NCBI GenBank assembly: GCA_937924755.1
Contig: CALEVZ010000008.1
Span: 1-52,275 of the forward strand
From: an uncultured bacterium
GTDB lineage: Bacteria > Acidobacteriota > Thermoanaerobaculia > Thermoanaerobaculales > Thermoanaerobaculaceae
Direction of reading: 5' to 3'
Length of the DNA stretch: 52,275 bases
Shown here: piece after piece, positions 1 through 8,917 of the stretch
How positions within the stretch are numbered: the stretch's first letter is position 1
How the letters are laid out: each line of letters opens with the position of its first letter
Made by a program: the position numbers and the translations under genes
The notes under the pieces: model-generated
The model's database searches: none
What the model was told of the DNA's origin: nothing
Seen by the model: the letters and a program-made list of their open reading frames with translations, nothing else

Positions 1-4
1 AGGC

Positions 5-28
5 GCCCACCCCTTCTCCGGGGTGGGC
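5..28. terminator. strong hairpin at window edge
   Basis: A 9-bp perfect stem (GCCCACCCC against GGGGTGGGC) with a TTCTCC loop. It may terminate a gene lying left of the window. There is no T-run on either side, so the direction and function are unclear. The rest of bases 29-141 is C-rich and shows no gene. Confidence 0.4.
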
Positions 29-141
29 CGACCGCACCTGGTGACCGGAACAACCCGCGCACGCACCCCACAACCACGCCTCCACCCCCCCCAAAAATCA
101 CCCCGCCCAACCCCAAAGACGCCGGCGGTGAGAAAGGCGGG

Positions 142-1227
142 TTAGTCGATGGTGGCGTGGGCAGGGATCGGTGCTAAGGGGGCCTGTCTTTCGGCGGCCG
201 CCAGGCCACCGGTGTGGGTGTACAGAGGTGAGTGGATATCAGCCAGCCGCGCCGCGAACTCCGCCTCCGGCACGCTGCCGCGCCAAAAGCCGGCGAGTCG
301 AAAAGCTGCGGTGATACTTAAAAAGAGGGCCACTGCCACCACCACGGCACGCGCCGGCGAGATGGACCGGCTCGGCCGAGGCAGGCCCGGCACACGGACC
401 GCCAGACACCCCGGGGCTGGACAGGCGGCCACGCAGTCCTGACACGAGGTGCACTCCACCGAGGCCACCCGCTGCAGGCGATGGACCGGCAGGCGCGCCG
501 GGCACACCCGGCTGCACGCCCGACAGTCGGTGCACAGCCCAGGGTCCCGCGTCACTTTCAGCGGCGCCAGGCGGCCGAGAAGGCCCAGCAGCGCCCCGTA
601 GGGGCAAAGGTAGCGACACCATAGATCGCGCACCAGCACCGATCCCACCACGAGAACCCCCAGCACGGCGATGGTCAATCGGGAGGGTGAGGCGAAGAAC
701 AGCAGCATCTTGACGTCGGCCACCTTGTTGTAGGGGCTATCGAGGAAGGCTCGCACCGCTGGAAGATCCATGGAAATCCAGACCGCCCAGAGGAAGAAGG
801 CCAACAGCAGGTATTTCAGCGATCGCAACGGAACGTCCAGCCAGCGCGGCAGTTTCCAGGTGCTGCCCAGGACGCGCTCTCCCAGCCTGCCCAGTCCCTC
901 CGACACCGCTCCCACCGGGCACAGGTTCGAGCAGAAGGACTTGGCGACCACGGCGCTCATCACCAGAATGGCCAGCAGAATCGCCAGGCCGGCAGGGTGC
1001 ACGGGGTGGATCCCCTCGCCGGCCACCCATAGGCGCAACGACATGAGCGCCGAGATGGGCAGGAATCCCTCGACGCCGGGGGGACGGGGCAGAGCCGGCG
1101 GGTGGCCGGCGAGGTGAGCGAACGCCCACGCGGTAAACTGAGCGCCGATCGACAGCACGAGCACCAGGAAGGCCAGCTGAACCCATCGCCGCTGCTTCAC
1201 GACCTTGCCCCTGAGTCCTCTCGCCAT
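142..1227 (-). CDS. membrane polyferredoxin (NapH/CcoG-like 4Fe-4S protein)
   Basis: Integral membrane iron-sulfur protein that probably moves electrons between a quinol or ferredoxin pool and a periplasmic or membrane partner. The 361-residue product has about five or six hydrophobic segments. Two membrane-proximal motifs of the CxxxCP type are visible (CSNLCPVG and CRYLCPYG), as in NapH, NosR and CcoG. They are followed by a dicluster ferredoxin domain with CTDCRACSRVCP and CTSCQDCVAACP, and then one last membrane segment with a short tail. The start is an ATG with GGGGGAG just upstream, and a TGC-TAGAGT promoter-like element lies further up. No dedicated partner (nitrate or nitrous oxide reductase, cytochrome oxidase assembly) is adjacent, so the exact electron route cannot be named. 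Confidence 0.85.
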   Translation of the reverse strand: MARGLRGKVVKQRRWVQLAFLVLVLSIGAQFTAWAFAHLAGHPPALPRPPGVEGFLPISALMSLRLWVAGEGIHPVHPAGLAILLAILVMSAVVAKSFCSNLCPVGAVSEGLGRLGERVLGSTWKLPRWLDVPLRSLKYLLLAFFLWAVWISMDLPAVRAFLDSPYNKVADVKMLLFFASPSRLTIAVLGVLVVGSVLVRDLWCRYLCPYGALLGLLGRLAPLKVTRDPGLCTDCRACSRVCPARLPVHRLQRVASVECTSCQDCVAACPAPGCLAVRVPGLPRPSRSISPARAVVVAVALFLSITAAFRLAGFWRGSVPEAEFAARLADIHSPLYTHTGGLAAAERQAPLAPIPAHATID

Positions 1228-1245
1228 TGCTCCCCCTGGCGAGGA

Positions 1246-1254
1246 ACTCTAGCA
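1246..1254 (-). promoter_or_regulatory. extended -10 element of the polyferredoxin gene
   Basis: On the minus strand this reads TGC-TAGAGT, an extended -10 shape in otherwise GC-rich DNA, 19 bases before the ATG. No convincing -35 was seen. Confidence 0.35.
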
Positions 1255-1332
1255 GCCGACGCCTCCAGCCGCCTTGACGTCGGTCAAACCGGGTGAATGG
1301 CCGAGCCTGGCCGCACCCTCGGCCAAAGACGG

Positions 1333-1338
1333 TATGAT
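1333..1338 (+). promoter_or_regulatory. -10-like TATGAT before flavin reductase gene
   Basis: TATGAT lies 20 bases before the chosen ATG, followed by GGAGG at 1350-1354. This gives a short leader with a proper ribosome binding site. Confidence 0.35.
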
Positions 1339-1358
1339 GGATCCCACGCGGAGGCGTG

Positions 1359-1928
1359 ATGGAGAGAATCACATCCGTACCCGGCTCCACCTACTTTTAC
1401 TACCCGCGCCTGGTGTGCGTGGTGGGGGTCCTCGACCAGGCCAAGGAGACCTGCAATTTCGCTCCCGTCGCGTGGGCGACCCCGCTCTCCTCGGCACCCC
1501 CGTTGTACGGGGTATGCCTGTCCCCCCGCACCTATACCCACAAACTGGTCCTTCAGGCCGGCGAGTTCACCATCAACTTCATGGCCCACGACGACGCCGG
1601 CATCGTCGCCGCCATGGGCAAGCTGTCGGGGCGCCTCACCGACAAGGTCAAGGAGCTGGGGCTCGCGCTGGATCCGCCGGATGCCCTGCGCACCCCGACC
1701 CTCGCTCGCGCCTACGCTTCCGCCGAGTGCTTGCTGGTGGCCCGTCACCAGCTCGGCGACCAGACGTTGTTTGCCGGCGAGGTCCATTCCATCCGCCATC
1801 GCCCGGAGGCTTTCGACGAGGCCGGGGTGCTGCGCCCCGAGCGCGTTGCTCCCCTCCTGTACTTGGGGGCAGGGCGGTACCTCTCGGCGGACCCCGCCTC
1901 GGTCGTCTCCCCCGCCGGTACGGGTTGA
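1359..1928 (+). CDS. flavin reductase-like FMN-binding protein
   Basis: Small FMN-binding split-barrel protein of the flavin reductase-like family, probably an NAD(P)H:flavin reductase or a flavoredoxin-type electron carrier in the cytoplasm. The 189-residue length is normal. Family features are the N-terminal VCVVGV strand, the NFAPVAW segment that lines the flavin, the SSAPPLYGVCLSP strand and the EFTINFMA segment. An in-frame GTG at 1356 directly precedes the ATG at 1359. I prefer the ATG because GGAGG at 1350-1354 then has a usable 4-base gap. It is transcribed alone, divergent from the polyferredoxin gene, and the two could share a redox role. The substrate cannot be told from sequence. 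Confidence 0.8.
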   Translation: MERITSVPGSTYFYYPRLVCVVGVLDQAKETCNFAPVAWATPLSSAPPLYGVCLSPRTYTHKLVLQAGEFTINFMAHDDAGIVAAMGKLSGRLTDKVKELGLALDPPDALRTPTLARAYASAECLLVARHQLGDQTLFAGEVHSIRHRPEAFDEAGVLRPERVAPLLYLGAGRYLSADPASVVSPAGTG

Positions 1929-1965
1929 TCCGCCGCCAAGGGGTGGGGTTCCTGCTGGCCTGTGC

Positions 1966-1974
1966 TGCTATCAT
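1966..1974 (+). promoter_or_regulatory. extended -10 element upstream of udk
   Basis: TGC-TATCAT, identical to the element before the deoxynucleoside kinase gene at 49056-49064. Here it would give a leader of about 100 bases before udk. No clear -35. Confidence 0.35.
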
Positions 1975-2080
1975 CCCGGCGACGGCGGCCGTCGCCGGTG
2001 TCGGCGCTGCACTTGCGGCTGCCGCGGTGGCGGCGCCTGAGCCTCGCCCTTGCTGACGCAAGGGGGCGGAAGGACGTGGC

Positions 2081-2710
2081 ATGCGGCCGATTGTTTGTGT
2101 CGGCGTGGCTGGAGGGACCGGGTCGGGAAAGACGACCGTGGCGGAGTTCATCGTCCAACGCATCGGTGCCCACCGCATTGCCCACCTCCAGCACGATGCC
2201 TACTACCGCGACCTCTCAACGGCGGATCAGCGGGCGCTCGCAACCCACAACTTCGACCATCCGGACGCCCTGGAGAGCGACCTTTTAGCCCGGCACCTCA
2301 CCCTGCTCAAGGCGGGGCAGGCGGTGGATGTTCCCCTTTATGACTTCACTCGCCACGTGCGCACGCCGTTCACTCGGCGGGTCGAGCCCCGTCGCGTCAT
2401 CCTGCTGGAAGGCATCCTCATCCTGGCCGAGCCGGCTGTGCGGGACCTGCTCGACATCAAGATCTTCGTCGACACAGACTCGGATCTGCGGTTCATCCGT
2501 CGGCTGCGGCGGGATGTCGCCGAGCGGGGACGCACGGTCGACAGCGTCATCGATCAGTACCTGGGGACAGTGCGGCCCATGCACCTGGAGTTCGTCGAAC
2601 CCTCCAAGCGGTGGGCTGACCTGATCATCCCCGAGGGCGGTTTCAACCTGGTCGCGTTGGATCTGGTCTGCGCCCGCGTCGAAGCGCTCCTTGCCGAGGG
2701 GGAAGAGTGA
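2081..2710 (+). CDS. udk: uridine kinase
   Basis: Phosphorylates uridine and cytidine to UMP and CMP in pyrimidine salvage. The 209 residues match the family length. A Walker A loop, GVAGGTGSGKTT, sits at residues 8-19, and the DAYYRDL segment that binds the nucleoside follows near residue 42. YDFTRHVRTPFTRRV and VILLEGILIL are the usual substrate and Walker B regions, and RFIRRLRRDVAERGR is the lid. ATG start with a GGAAGG-type ribosome binding site. The last four bases overlap the GTG of the following ATPase gene (GTGA), so the two are translationally coupled. That coupling to a ParA-like ATPase is the unusual part. Confidence 0.93.
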   Translation: MRPIVCVGVAGGTGSGKTTVAEFIVQRIGAHRIAHLQHDAYYRDLSTADQRALATHNFDHPDALESDLLARHLTLLKAGQAVDVPLYDFTRHVRTPFTRRVEPRRVILLEGILILAEPAVRDLLDIKIFVDTDSDLRFIRRLRRDVAERGRTVDSVIDQYLGTVRPMHLEFVEPSKRWADLIIPEGGFNLVALDLVCARVEALLAEGEE

Positions 2711-4014
2711 CGGTGCGGCGTGTTCTTCCGGTCGCCTCGGGCAAGGGCGGGGTGGGAAAAAGCACCTTCGCCACCAATTTTGCCCTCGCCCTCTCGCGCG
2801 TGGCGCCCACTGTCCTGGTGGATCTCGACCCCGGCACCTCTTCGATCCGTAACACCATCGATGCTCCGGTGGAACGCGACCTGTACCACTTTTTCCGCCG
2901 TGGTGAACCGCTTTCGCGGTGTCTTACCACCCTGCCCGAGCGGCTGGACCGGCGCGGTCTGTTCAAAGGGTTCGCCTTCGTCGCCGCTCCTCGCCACGCC
3001 ATGGAGGAGTTCACCAACCTCGATGAAGCCCACCGCCTCCGCTTAATCAGGGCTATCAACGAGCTCCCGGCGGCGTACGTGGTGCTGGACCTGCGCGCCG
3101 GTTTGGACACCAACGTCCTCGACTTCATGCCCCACTCCAACTCCGGCATTCTGGTCTTCACCCCCCACCCCCCCTCCGCCACCCTGGCCGCCGCCGATAT
3201 CGTCAAGGCACTGTTATTTCGAAAGCTGCGCATCATCTTCGCGCCCAACGGGCCCCTTGCCACCTCCCGCGCCGCCGCTCCGCAGCTCAACACCATCAAT
3301 GCCCTGCTGGATCGCGTCGAAGATAGCTACGACGATTCGCTACCTAACCTGGACGCCTTCCTCGTCGACCTCGCCCACGCCTTCGGCGAAACTCCCCTCC
3401 TGCATGCCCTCGCCGACGTCGTCGCCTCCTTCAGCGTGTACTTCGTGCTCAACTTCTTCGACGGCGTCAAGGAGTCTTTCGAGGGCGCCATCGCCCCCTT
3501 CCTCACCGCGGTGCAGCGCAACGTCTCGGTCCACGTCAAGGCGCACAACTTGGGGTGGGTGGTGGCCTCGCCCGAGCTGCACCGGGCCAATTCGGAGCGC
3601 GTTCCCCTACTTCTCCAGACGGCCCGCGCCGCCGCTGCCGAGCCGGAGCGGGATCGGGTCACCGCCGAACTCGATGAGTTGGCCATCTCCCTCGGCCTTG
3701 CCCCCAAGGCTAGGCCCAAGGCTTCGCCGTCGCCCCTGCAGGATTACCTGCTCTCCATCGATCCGCATCGCGCCTTGGCGGAGCAACTGGAGATCCTCAC
3801 GGCCATGCACCGTTCCACCGCCGCCGCGCACGTGCGCGACAACTTCGCCTACATCGTCCGGCGGGTGCTCCACATCCTGGCCACGGCGGGGCCCGACCAC
3901 TTCGGTCAGCGGCGTTTACTCACGCCTTCTGAGCTTTTCGAGGTGTTGCTGGCAAGTCGCGGGGCACTCACTCCCGCGGGCGGCGGCGACGCTGGCGCAA
4001 CTCCTCTTCCTTGA
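2707..4014 (+). CDS. MinD/ParA-like P-loop ATPase with long C-terminal region
   Basis: A 435-residue SIMIBI-class ATPase. The deviant Walker A motif SGKGGVGKST lies near residues 11-20, VDLDPGTSS follows near residue 38 and VVLDLRAGLD near residue 125, where MinD/ParA proteins carry their switch regions. The family positions cargo, controls cell division or flagella, or segregates DNA. The first ~290 residues fit the ATPase core. The remaining ~145 are not recognised, but contain a segment (residues ~340-430) that looks helical. It starts at GTG inside the udk stop (GTGA). Its 3' end overlaps the convergent Hfq-like gene by 47 bases. No ParB, FlhF or MinE neighbour is present, so the cargo is unknown. 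Confidence 0.75.
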   Translation: MTVRRVLPVASGKGGVGKSTFATNFALALSRVAPTVLVDLDPGTSSIRNTIDAPVERDLYHFFRRGEPLSRCLTTLPERLDRRGLFKGFAFVAAPRHAMEEFTNLDEAHRLRLIRAINELPAAYVVLDLRAGLDTNVLDFMPHSNSGILVFTPHPPSATLAAADIVKALLFRKLRIIFAPNGPLATSRAAAPQLNTINALLDRVEDSYDDSLPNLDAFLVDLAHAFGETPLLHALADVVASFSVYFVLNFFDGVKESFEGAIAPFLTAVQRNVSVHVKAHNLGWVVASPELHRANSERVPLLLQTARAAAAEPERDRVTAELDELAISLGLAPKARPKASPSPLQDYLLSIDPHRALAEQLEILTAMHRSTAAAHVRDNFAYIVRRVLHILATAGPDHFGQRRLLTPSELFEVLLASRGALTPAGGGDAGATPLP

Positions 4015-4351
4015 ACATGAATCGGATGCAGTGCTTGTAGATCAGCAGGTTGGGTCCGTCGGTGCGGTTGAGTTTGATGCAGTCCTTGTCGTACCACTCG
4101 ATCCAGCCGCGCAGTTCGGCGCCGTCGTCGAGCACCACAACCATCGCCGTTTTGTTCTGCATCTGCTTGATGAAGTAGTAGTTCTCGGCGTTGGTCTGTT
4201 CCGGTGGAGCCTGCTTGCGGTGGACGCCGACGCGAAGCGGCGTGCGGTCCGCCACCTCCGAGATTGAGGGTCGAATCAGCCGACGGCTGCTGAGGCTTTC
4301 GCCCTTGCGGGTTTCCGAGTCCTTCATCAGTGCACCATCGGTCGGCACCAT
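3968..4351 (-). CDS. hfq: Hfq-like RNA chaperone with N-terminal extension
   Basis: Sm-like RNA-binding protein expected to form a hexamer and help small RNAs pair with mRNAs. Residues ~58-118 form the Sm domain. The segments IKQMQNKTAMVVVLDDG and LRGWIEWYDKDCIKLN are the Sm1 motif, and NLLIYKHCIRFM is the Sm2 motif with the YKH signature of Hfq. The first ~57 residues are a polar, basic extension that enteric Hfq lacks, and the C-terminal tail ends in an arginine-rich RQRRRRPRE. ATG start with AAGGTGG seven bases upstream. The 3' end overlaps the convergent MinD-like gene by 47 bases. Family assignment is firm; whether it serves small-RNA regulation here is inferred. Confidence 0.85.
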   Translation of the reverse strand: MVPTDGALMKDSETRKGESLSSRRLIRPSISEVADRTPLRVGVHRKQAPPEQTNAENYYFIKQMQNKTAMVVVLDDGAELRGWIEWYDKDCIKLNRTDGPNLLIYKHCIRFMFKEEELRQRRRRPRE

Positions 4352-4405
4352 GAGTCTACCACCTTTTCACAGCATTTGTTACGCAGCGGGTGTCAAGGGT
4401 GTTTA

Positions 4406-5104
4406 TCACGACCGCCCCTTCACCCTCGCGGCCGAGCTGGGGGCCTCGTGGGCGAGGCAGCACATCAGACGACCGCACATCCCCGAAATGCGGGTCGGAT
4501 TGAGCGAAAGGTTCTGCGCCTTGGCCATGCGGATGGTGACCGAATTGAAGCGCTCCATGAAGGTGGAGCAGCACAGCGTGCGGCCACAGGGGCCCCAGCC
4601 GCCCTGGGCCTTGGCCTGGTCGCGCACCCCGATCTGGCGCAACTCCACCCGTCGCCGGGTGCGCCGGCCGAGATCCCGGAGCAGGGAGCGAAAATCGACG
4701 CGCTGTTCAGCCGCAAAGGAAATCAGCAAGTGGTTGCGATCGAGGGGGACAAACGCCCACACCGGGCGGAGATCGACCCTTTCCTGCCGGGCCCAGTCGC
4801 GGCAGTAGCGAAGGGCGTCGGCGGCTACCGCCTCCAGGTCGCGGCTGCGTTCCTCTTCCGTCGGCGTGGCGAGCCGGACCACCGTGCCGACCACCGCAGC
4901 CGGCGCGTCGCGCAGGACGGGCAGCCGGAAACGGCGCAGCAGACCCAGACGCTCGCCGTCGGGGGTCGCCACCACGTAGCGCCGCTCCGGCACCAGCTCT
5001 ACCCCCTCAGCGACGCGGCACAGCGCATCGGGCAAGTAGTCGCAGAAACCTAGCCGCACCAGGCCCGGCAGTTGCACCACCGCCGCGCACGACGAGCAGC
5101 TCAC
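4406..5104 (-). CDS. ricT: PSP1/RicT family iron-sulfur protein
   Basis: Homologue of RicT (YaaT), the PSP1-domain subunit of the Fe-S complex that acts on RNA processing and, in Bacillus, on phosphorelay and biofilm control. The 232-residue protein has the family's cysteine-rich pattern: CSSC at the extreme N-terminus, GPCGRTLCCSTF near residue 185 and GMCGRLMCCLAHE near residue 215. The start is GTG, with GGGAG six bases upstream. It follows purD by 31 bases on the same strand, so it is probably the third gene of a pta-purD-ricT operon. RicA and RicF partners are not in the window, so the complex may differ from that of Bacillus. Confidence 0.88.
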   Translation of the reverse strand: MSCSSCAAVVQLPGLVRLGFCDYLPDALCRVAEGVELVPERRYVVATPDGERLGLLRRFRLPVLRDAPAAVVGTVVRLATPTEEERSRDLEAVAADALRYCRDWARQERVDLRPVWAFVPLDRNHLLISFAAEQRVDFRSLLRDLGRRTRRRVELRQIGVRDQAKAQGGWGPCGRTLCCSTFMERFNSVTIRMAKAQNLSLNPTRISGMCGRLMCCLAHEAPSSAARVKGRS

Positions 5105-5135
5105 GCCGCTCTCCCGACGACAAGAAAGCGAGTGG

Positions 5136-6398
5136 TCACTCTATCCCCCGACCGATATCGGTGCGCACCTGCATGCCGGCAAACTCGATGCGCTCCACGG
5201 CGGTGTACGCCTGGGCACGGGCCGCCGACACCGTGGCTCCCCGGCCAACCACCGACAGCACCCGCCCCCCCGCGGTGACCAGTTTGCCATCCTCCAGCGC
5301 CGTCCCGGCCTGGAACACGACCACGCCCGGAACCGCCAGGGCATCGGCAATGCCGCTGATCGGGTCGCCTCGTCGCACCGAGTCCGGATAGCCGGCCGCC
5401 GCACACACGACGCACACCGCCGCCTCGTGCCGCCACTGGGCCCGCATGCCAGCGAGCTCCCCGGCGGCGGCGCCACGCAGAAGCAGCAAGAGGTCATCCT
5501 CCAGCCTAGGCAGGATCACCTGCGTCTCGGGGTCCCCCAACCGACAATTGAACTCCAGCAGTTTGGGGCCGTCGCTGGTCACCATGACGCCGGCATAGAG
5601 CACGCCGCGATACTCCCGCCCTTCTCTAGCCAGGCCGCCGAGGGCCGGTCGCACGATGTCCTGGAGGATTTCACCGGCCAGCGCAGGTCGTATCGGCGAG
5701 GGGGAGACCGCGCCCATGCCGCCGGTGTTGGGCCCCTGGTCGTCGTCCGCCAGGCGCTTGTAGTCCCGCGCCGAGGCAAGGGGCAGGATGGTGGTGCCGT
5801 CGGTAAGTACCATGAAGGAGACTTCCTCGCCCTCCAGACAGCGCTCCACCAGCACCCGCTCCGCCGCAGCCCCGAAGGCTCTTTCCTCGAAGAAGCGGAC
5901 CAGCGCTGACTCCACGTCATCGCCGGTGCGGCAGATGAGGACTCCCTTGCCGGCCGCCAGGCCGTCCGCCTTCAGCACCACCGGCAGGCCGAGAGACTTG
6001 ATGGCCGCCGCGGCCTGCTCCCGATCGTGAACCACCCGCGCCTCGGCGGTGGGTACCCCGTAACGCTGGCACAGCTCCTTGGTGAAGACCTTGCTTCCCT
6101 CCAACTCGGCGGCGGCGCGGGAGGGGCCGCACAGGGCCAGGCCACGCCGGGCGAACTCGTCGGCAATGCCGAGCACCAGCGGCAGCTCTGGCCCCACCAC
6201 GGTGAGGTCGATCTTCAGCGATTGCGCGAACTCGGCCAGCTCGACCACCGCATCGGGTCGGATGGGCACACAGGAGGCCAGGGCGGCAATGCCCGGGTTT
6301 CCCGGAGCGGCGTACAACTCCTCGACGACGGGGGAGCGGGACAGCTTCCACGCCAGGGCGTGCTCTCGGGCTCCCCCACCGACGATCAGGACTCTCAC
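5136..6398 (-). CDS. purD: phosphoribosylamine-glycine ligase
   Basis: GAR synthetase: joins phosphoribosylamine and glycine using ATP, the second step of purine synthesis. The 420-residue product has normal length. It begins with the N-domain [18 protein letters not shown], then the ATP-grasp core ([36 protein letters not shown]) and the ending [13 protein letters not shown] that binds metal. The frame stays open far upstream, but the family start is the GTG at 6398. That GTG overlaps the pta stop as GTGA. The tight coupling to an acetate-pathway gene upstream and ricT downstream suggests a shared transcript. Confidence 0.95.
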   Translation of the reverse strand: MRVLIVGGGAREHALAWKLSRSPVVEELYAAPGNPGIAALASCVPIRPDAVVELAEFAQSLKIDLTVVGPELPLVLGIADEFARRGLALCGPSRAAAELEGSKVFTKELCQRYGVPTAEARVVHDREQAAAAIKSLGLPVVLKADGLAAGKGVLICRTGDDVESALVRFFEERAFGAAAERVLVERCLEGEEVSFMVLTDGTTILPLASARDYKRLADDDQGPNTGGMGAVSPSPIRPALAGEILQDIVRPALGGLAREGREYRGVLYAGVMVTSDGPKLLEFNCRLGDPETQVILPRLEDDLLLLLRGAAAGELAGMRAQWRHEAAVCVVCAAAGYPDSVRRGDPISGIADALAVPGVVVFQAGTALEDGKLVTAGGRVLSVVGRGATVSAARAQAYTAVERIEFAGMQVRTDIGRGIE

Positions 6399-7402
6399 GC
6401 TCGACGTTCCGTCACTAGTGTAGCCTGGAGCAGCGACAAACACGAGGTCTCCACCACGTCTCGCGCCGAGCAGCCGCGGGAAAGGTCGTTGGCCGGCCTG
6501 GCCAGGCCCTGCAGCAGTGGCCCCAGGGCGCGCGCCCCCCCCAGGCGCTCGGTGAGCTTGTAGCCGATGTTGCCGGCGTCGAGATCGGGAAACACCAGCA
6601 CGTTGGCGTGGCCAGCGACGGTGGAGGCGGGCGCCTTGCGGGCGCCGATGGCGGCCACCAACGCGGCGTCCACCTGCAGCTCGAAATCGAACTCGAAGCC
6701 GACGTTGCGCTGGGCCAGGACGGCGCCGGCCTGGCGCACCTTGTCCACGTCCGGGTGTTCCGCCGAGCCCTTGGTGGAGAAGGACAGCAGGGCCACCCGC
6801 GGGGCGGCGCCCACCACCGCTTGGAAGGTGGCGGCGGCACCCATGGCGATGTCGGCCAGCTGCTCGGCGTCCGGGTTGGGCATCACGGCGCAGTCGGCAA
6901 ACCCCAGCAGGCCATTGTGCCCCCATCGGGAGTCGGGGTGGGCCATGATGAAGGAGGAGGACACCGTCTTGATGCCCGGCGCGGCCCCGATGGCGTGCAG
7001 GGCGGCCCGCACCGTGTCGGCGGTGGTGCGCACCGCTCCCCCCACCGAGCAGTCGCACTCGCCGAGCGCCACCAGCAGCGAGCCGAAGTACAGGGGGTCG
7101 TTCACCGCCTGCTCCGCCTGCTCCCGTGTCCAGCCCTTCGGCCCGCGCCGGGCGAAGAGCAGCTTGACGGCCGCGCGGCGGCGGGGATCCGTGGCGGGGT
7201 CGGTGACCTGCACCCCGAGATCGGCGAGACGCCTGTGGGCCTCGGTGCGCTTCGCCTCGGGGCACAACACCGTTACCCTGCAGATGTCGTCGCGCCGCAG
7301 GCTTTCGGCCGCCTCTACGATCCTGCCGTCCTCGCCCTCCACCAGCACCACATGCCCAGCGACCGCCCGGGCCCGCATCGGAAGCTCGTCAAGAAAGCTC
7401 AT
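6395..7402 (-). CDS. pta: phosphate acetyltransferase
   Basis: Interconverts acetyl-CoA and acetyl phosphate. The 335-residue product is the short, single-domain form (PTA/PTB fold) without the P-loop head of long enteric Pta. Visible family segments are [39 protein letters not shown] and [17 protein letters not shown] near the C-terminus. An ATG at 7420 is also in frame, but I chose 7402 because GGAGG lies a few bases before it. No acetate kinase gene is adjacent, so the direction of flux is unclear. It could also act on other short acyl-CoAs. It is the first gene of the pta-purD-ricT group, divergent from sthA. Confidence 0.9.
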   Translation of the reverse strand: MSFLDELPMRARAVAGHVVLVEGEDGRIVEAAESLRRDDICRVTVLCPEAKRTEAHRRLADLGVQVTDPATDPRRRAAVKLLFARRGPKGWTREQAEQAVNDPLYFGSLLVALGECDCSVGGAVRTTADTVRAALHAIGAAPGIKTVSSSFIMAHPDSRWGHNGLLGFADCAVMPNPDAEQLADIAMGAAATFQAVVGAAPRVALLSFSTKGSAEHPDVDKVRQAGAVLAQRNVGFEFDFELQVDAALVAAIGARKAPASTVAGHANVLVFPDLDAGNIGYKLTERLGGARALGPLLQGLARPANDLSRGCSARDVVETSCLSLLQATLVTERRA

Positions 7403-7421
7403 CTTGCCTCCTCCATCCAAT

Positions 7422-7427
7422 ATTGTA
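7422..7427 (-). promoter_or_regulatory. -10-like TACAAT for pta
   Basis: Minus-strand TACAAT 19 bases before the pta ATG. A second TACAAT points the other way at 7468-7473, so the short divergent gap seems to hold two back-to-back promoters. Confidence 0.4.
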
Positions 7428-7467
7428 CCTTCCCTTCACGAGCGGCCAGGGTGCAGGCGAGGCGCCG

Positions 7468-7473
7468 TACAAT
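7468..7473 (+). promoter_or_regulatory. -10-like TACAAT for sthA
   Basis: TACAAT 16 bases before the sthA ATG, with CCGGAG as a weak ribosome binding site between them. Confidence 0.4.
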
Positions 7474-7489
7474 ACGCTCCGGAGCCGAC

Positions 7490-8917
7490 ATGCCGAACTA
7501 CGACGTGGTGATCCTGGGGGGCGGGCCCGCCGGCGAACGAGCAGCCATCCAGGCCGCCCGCGCCCACAAGCGGGTGGCGCTGGTGGAGTGCCAGCACGTG
7601 GTGGGGGGTACGCGCATCAACTGGGGGACGATTCCCTCGAAAACGCTGCGGGAAAGCGCGCTCTTCGTGGCCTCCCTGACCCGCCACAAGCTGCACGGCA
7701 TCCGCTGCGAGATGGCCGCCGAGGTGACGGTGGCGGAGCTGATGTACCGGGAGCGCCTGGTGGTGCAGCGGGAGCTAGAACTGGTCAACGCCTCCCTGGC
7801 GCGCTACGCGGTGGACGTCATCCATGGCCATGGCCGCTTCGAGGACCCCAACACCGTCGCTGTCTTCGGCAAGGACGGCATGGCTCGCCTGCGACTGCGC
7901 AGCGAGGTCATCGTCATCGCCACCGGCACGCGGCCCAACCGCCCCCCCCAGGTGCCCTTCGACGGCGAGCGGGTGTTCGATTCCGACACCATTCTCGCCC
8001 TGCCGCGCGTGCCCCGCTCCATGATCGTGCTCGGCGCCGGCGTGATTGGCGTCGAATACGCCTCCATCTTCGCCGCTCTGGGTTTGGAGGTGACCCTCAT
8101 CGACACCCGTGCCCAGCTGCTGCCCTACCTGGACCGGGAAATGGCTGCACTCCTGGAACGGGAACTGCGTCGGTTGGGCATCATCCTCATCCACGAGGAT
8201 CACTTCGCCACCATTGAAAGCTGTGCCGGCCCTCCCGCGCGGGTGTGCTGCTCCACCCGGAGGGGAGAGCGGCTGGAGGCCGACGTGCTCCTCTACTGCG
8301 TGGGGCGCGACGGCAACACCGACGATCTGGGGCTGGACACCATCGGGTTGCAGCCCAACCAATACGGCCTGCTGACGGTCAACGAGAACTTCCAGACCGC
8401 CATCCCCCACATCTACGCGGTGGGCGACGTGATCGGCTACCCGGCGCTGGCCTCCACCTCCATGGAGCAGGGACGGCAGGCCATCCGCCACGCCTTCGGC
8501 ATCCCCGGCCCGCGCGGCCGTACCGAGGAACTGCCCTTCGCCATCTACTCCATCCCCGAAGTGGCGTTCATCGGCAAGAGCGAGGAGGCGCTCGGGCAGG
8601 AGAGGTGTGAGGTGATCAGGGGATACGGCCGCTACGACTACAACCCCCGCGGCCAGATCATCGGCGACGAGGGGGGGCGGCTGAAGCTGCTCTTCGCCGC
8701 CAGCGATCTCACCCTGCGTGGCGTTCACATCGTCGGCACGGGAGCTTCCGAGCTCATCCACATCGGTCAGGCGTTCCTCAAGAGTCGTGCCACCGCCAAG
8801 GACATCGCCGAAACCCTCTACAACTACCCCACCCTTTCCGACCTCTACCGGCACGCGGCGCTGGAGGCGCTGGGCGCCCACCTGCGCCGCTGCGGTCAAG
8901 GCGAACCTGTGCCGTAG
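7490..8917 (+). CDS. sthA: soluble NAD(P)+ transhydrogenase (Si-specific)
   Basis: FAD enzyme that moves hydride between NADPH and NAD+, balancing the two cofactor pools. The 475-residue protein has an FAD-binding GGGPAG at residues 10-15, an NAD(P)-binding GAGVIGVEYAS in the middle and the dimerisation domain at the C-terminus (residues ~350-475). The active-site region reads GTRINWGTIPSKTLRE. The redox cysteine pair of dihydrolipoamide dehydrogenase is absent, and that difference together with GTIPSKTLRE is characteristic of SthA. ATG start with CCGGAG upstream. It is divergent from pta, and its 3' end overlaps the convergent SRPBCC gene by 22 bases. Confidence 0.93.
   Translation: MPNYDVVILGGGPAGERAAIQAARAHKRVALVECQHVVGGTRINWGTIPSKTLRESALFVASLTRHKLHGIRCEMAAEVTVAELMYRERLVVQRELELVNASLARYAVDVIHGHGRFEDPNTVAVFGKDGMARLRLRSEVIVIATGTRPNRPPQVPFDGERVFDSDTILALPRVPRSMIVLGAGVIGVEYASIFAALGLEVTLIDTRAQLLPYLDREMAALLERELRRLGIILIHEDHFATIESCAGPPARVCCSTRRGERLEADVLLYCVGRDGNTDDLGLDTIGLQPNQYGLLTVNENFQTAIPHIYAVGDVIGYPALASTSMEQGRQAIRHAFGIPGPRGRTEELPFAIYSIPEVAFIGKSEEALGQERCEVIRGYGRYDYNPRGQIIGDEGGRLKLLFAASDLTLRGVHIVGTGASELIHIGQAFLKSRATAKDIAETLYNYPTLSDLYRHAALEALGAHLRRCGQGEPVP

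Noticed and set aside
6399-7265. The purD frame stays open for another ~290 codons upstream
   Set aside because: This part is the pta gene read in another frame; purD homology begins at the GTG at 6398.
6608-7489. Long open frame before sthA on the plus strand
   Set aside because: It is antisense to pta; the sthA protein begins at the ATG at 7490 with the normal FAD motif.
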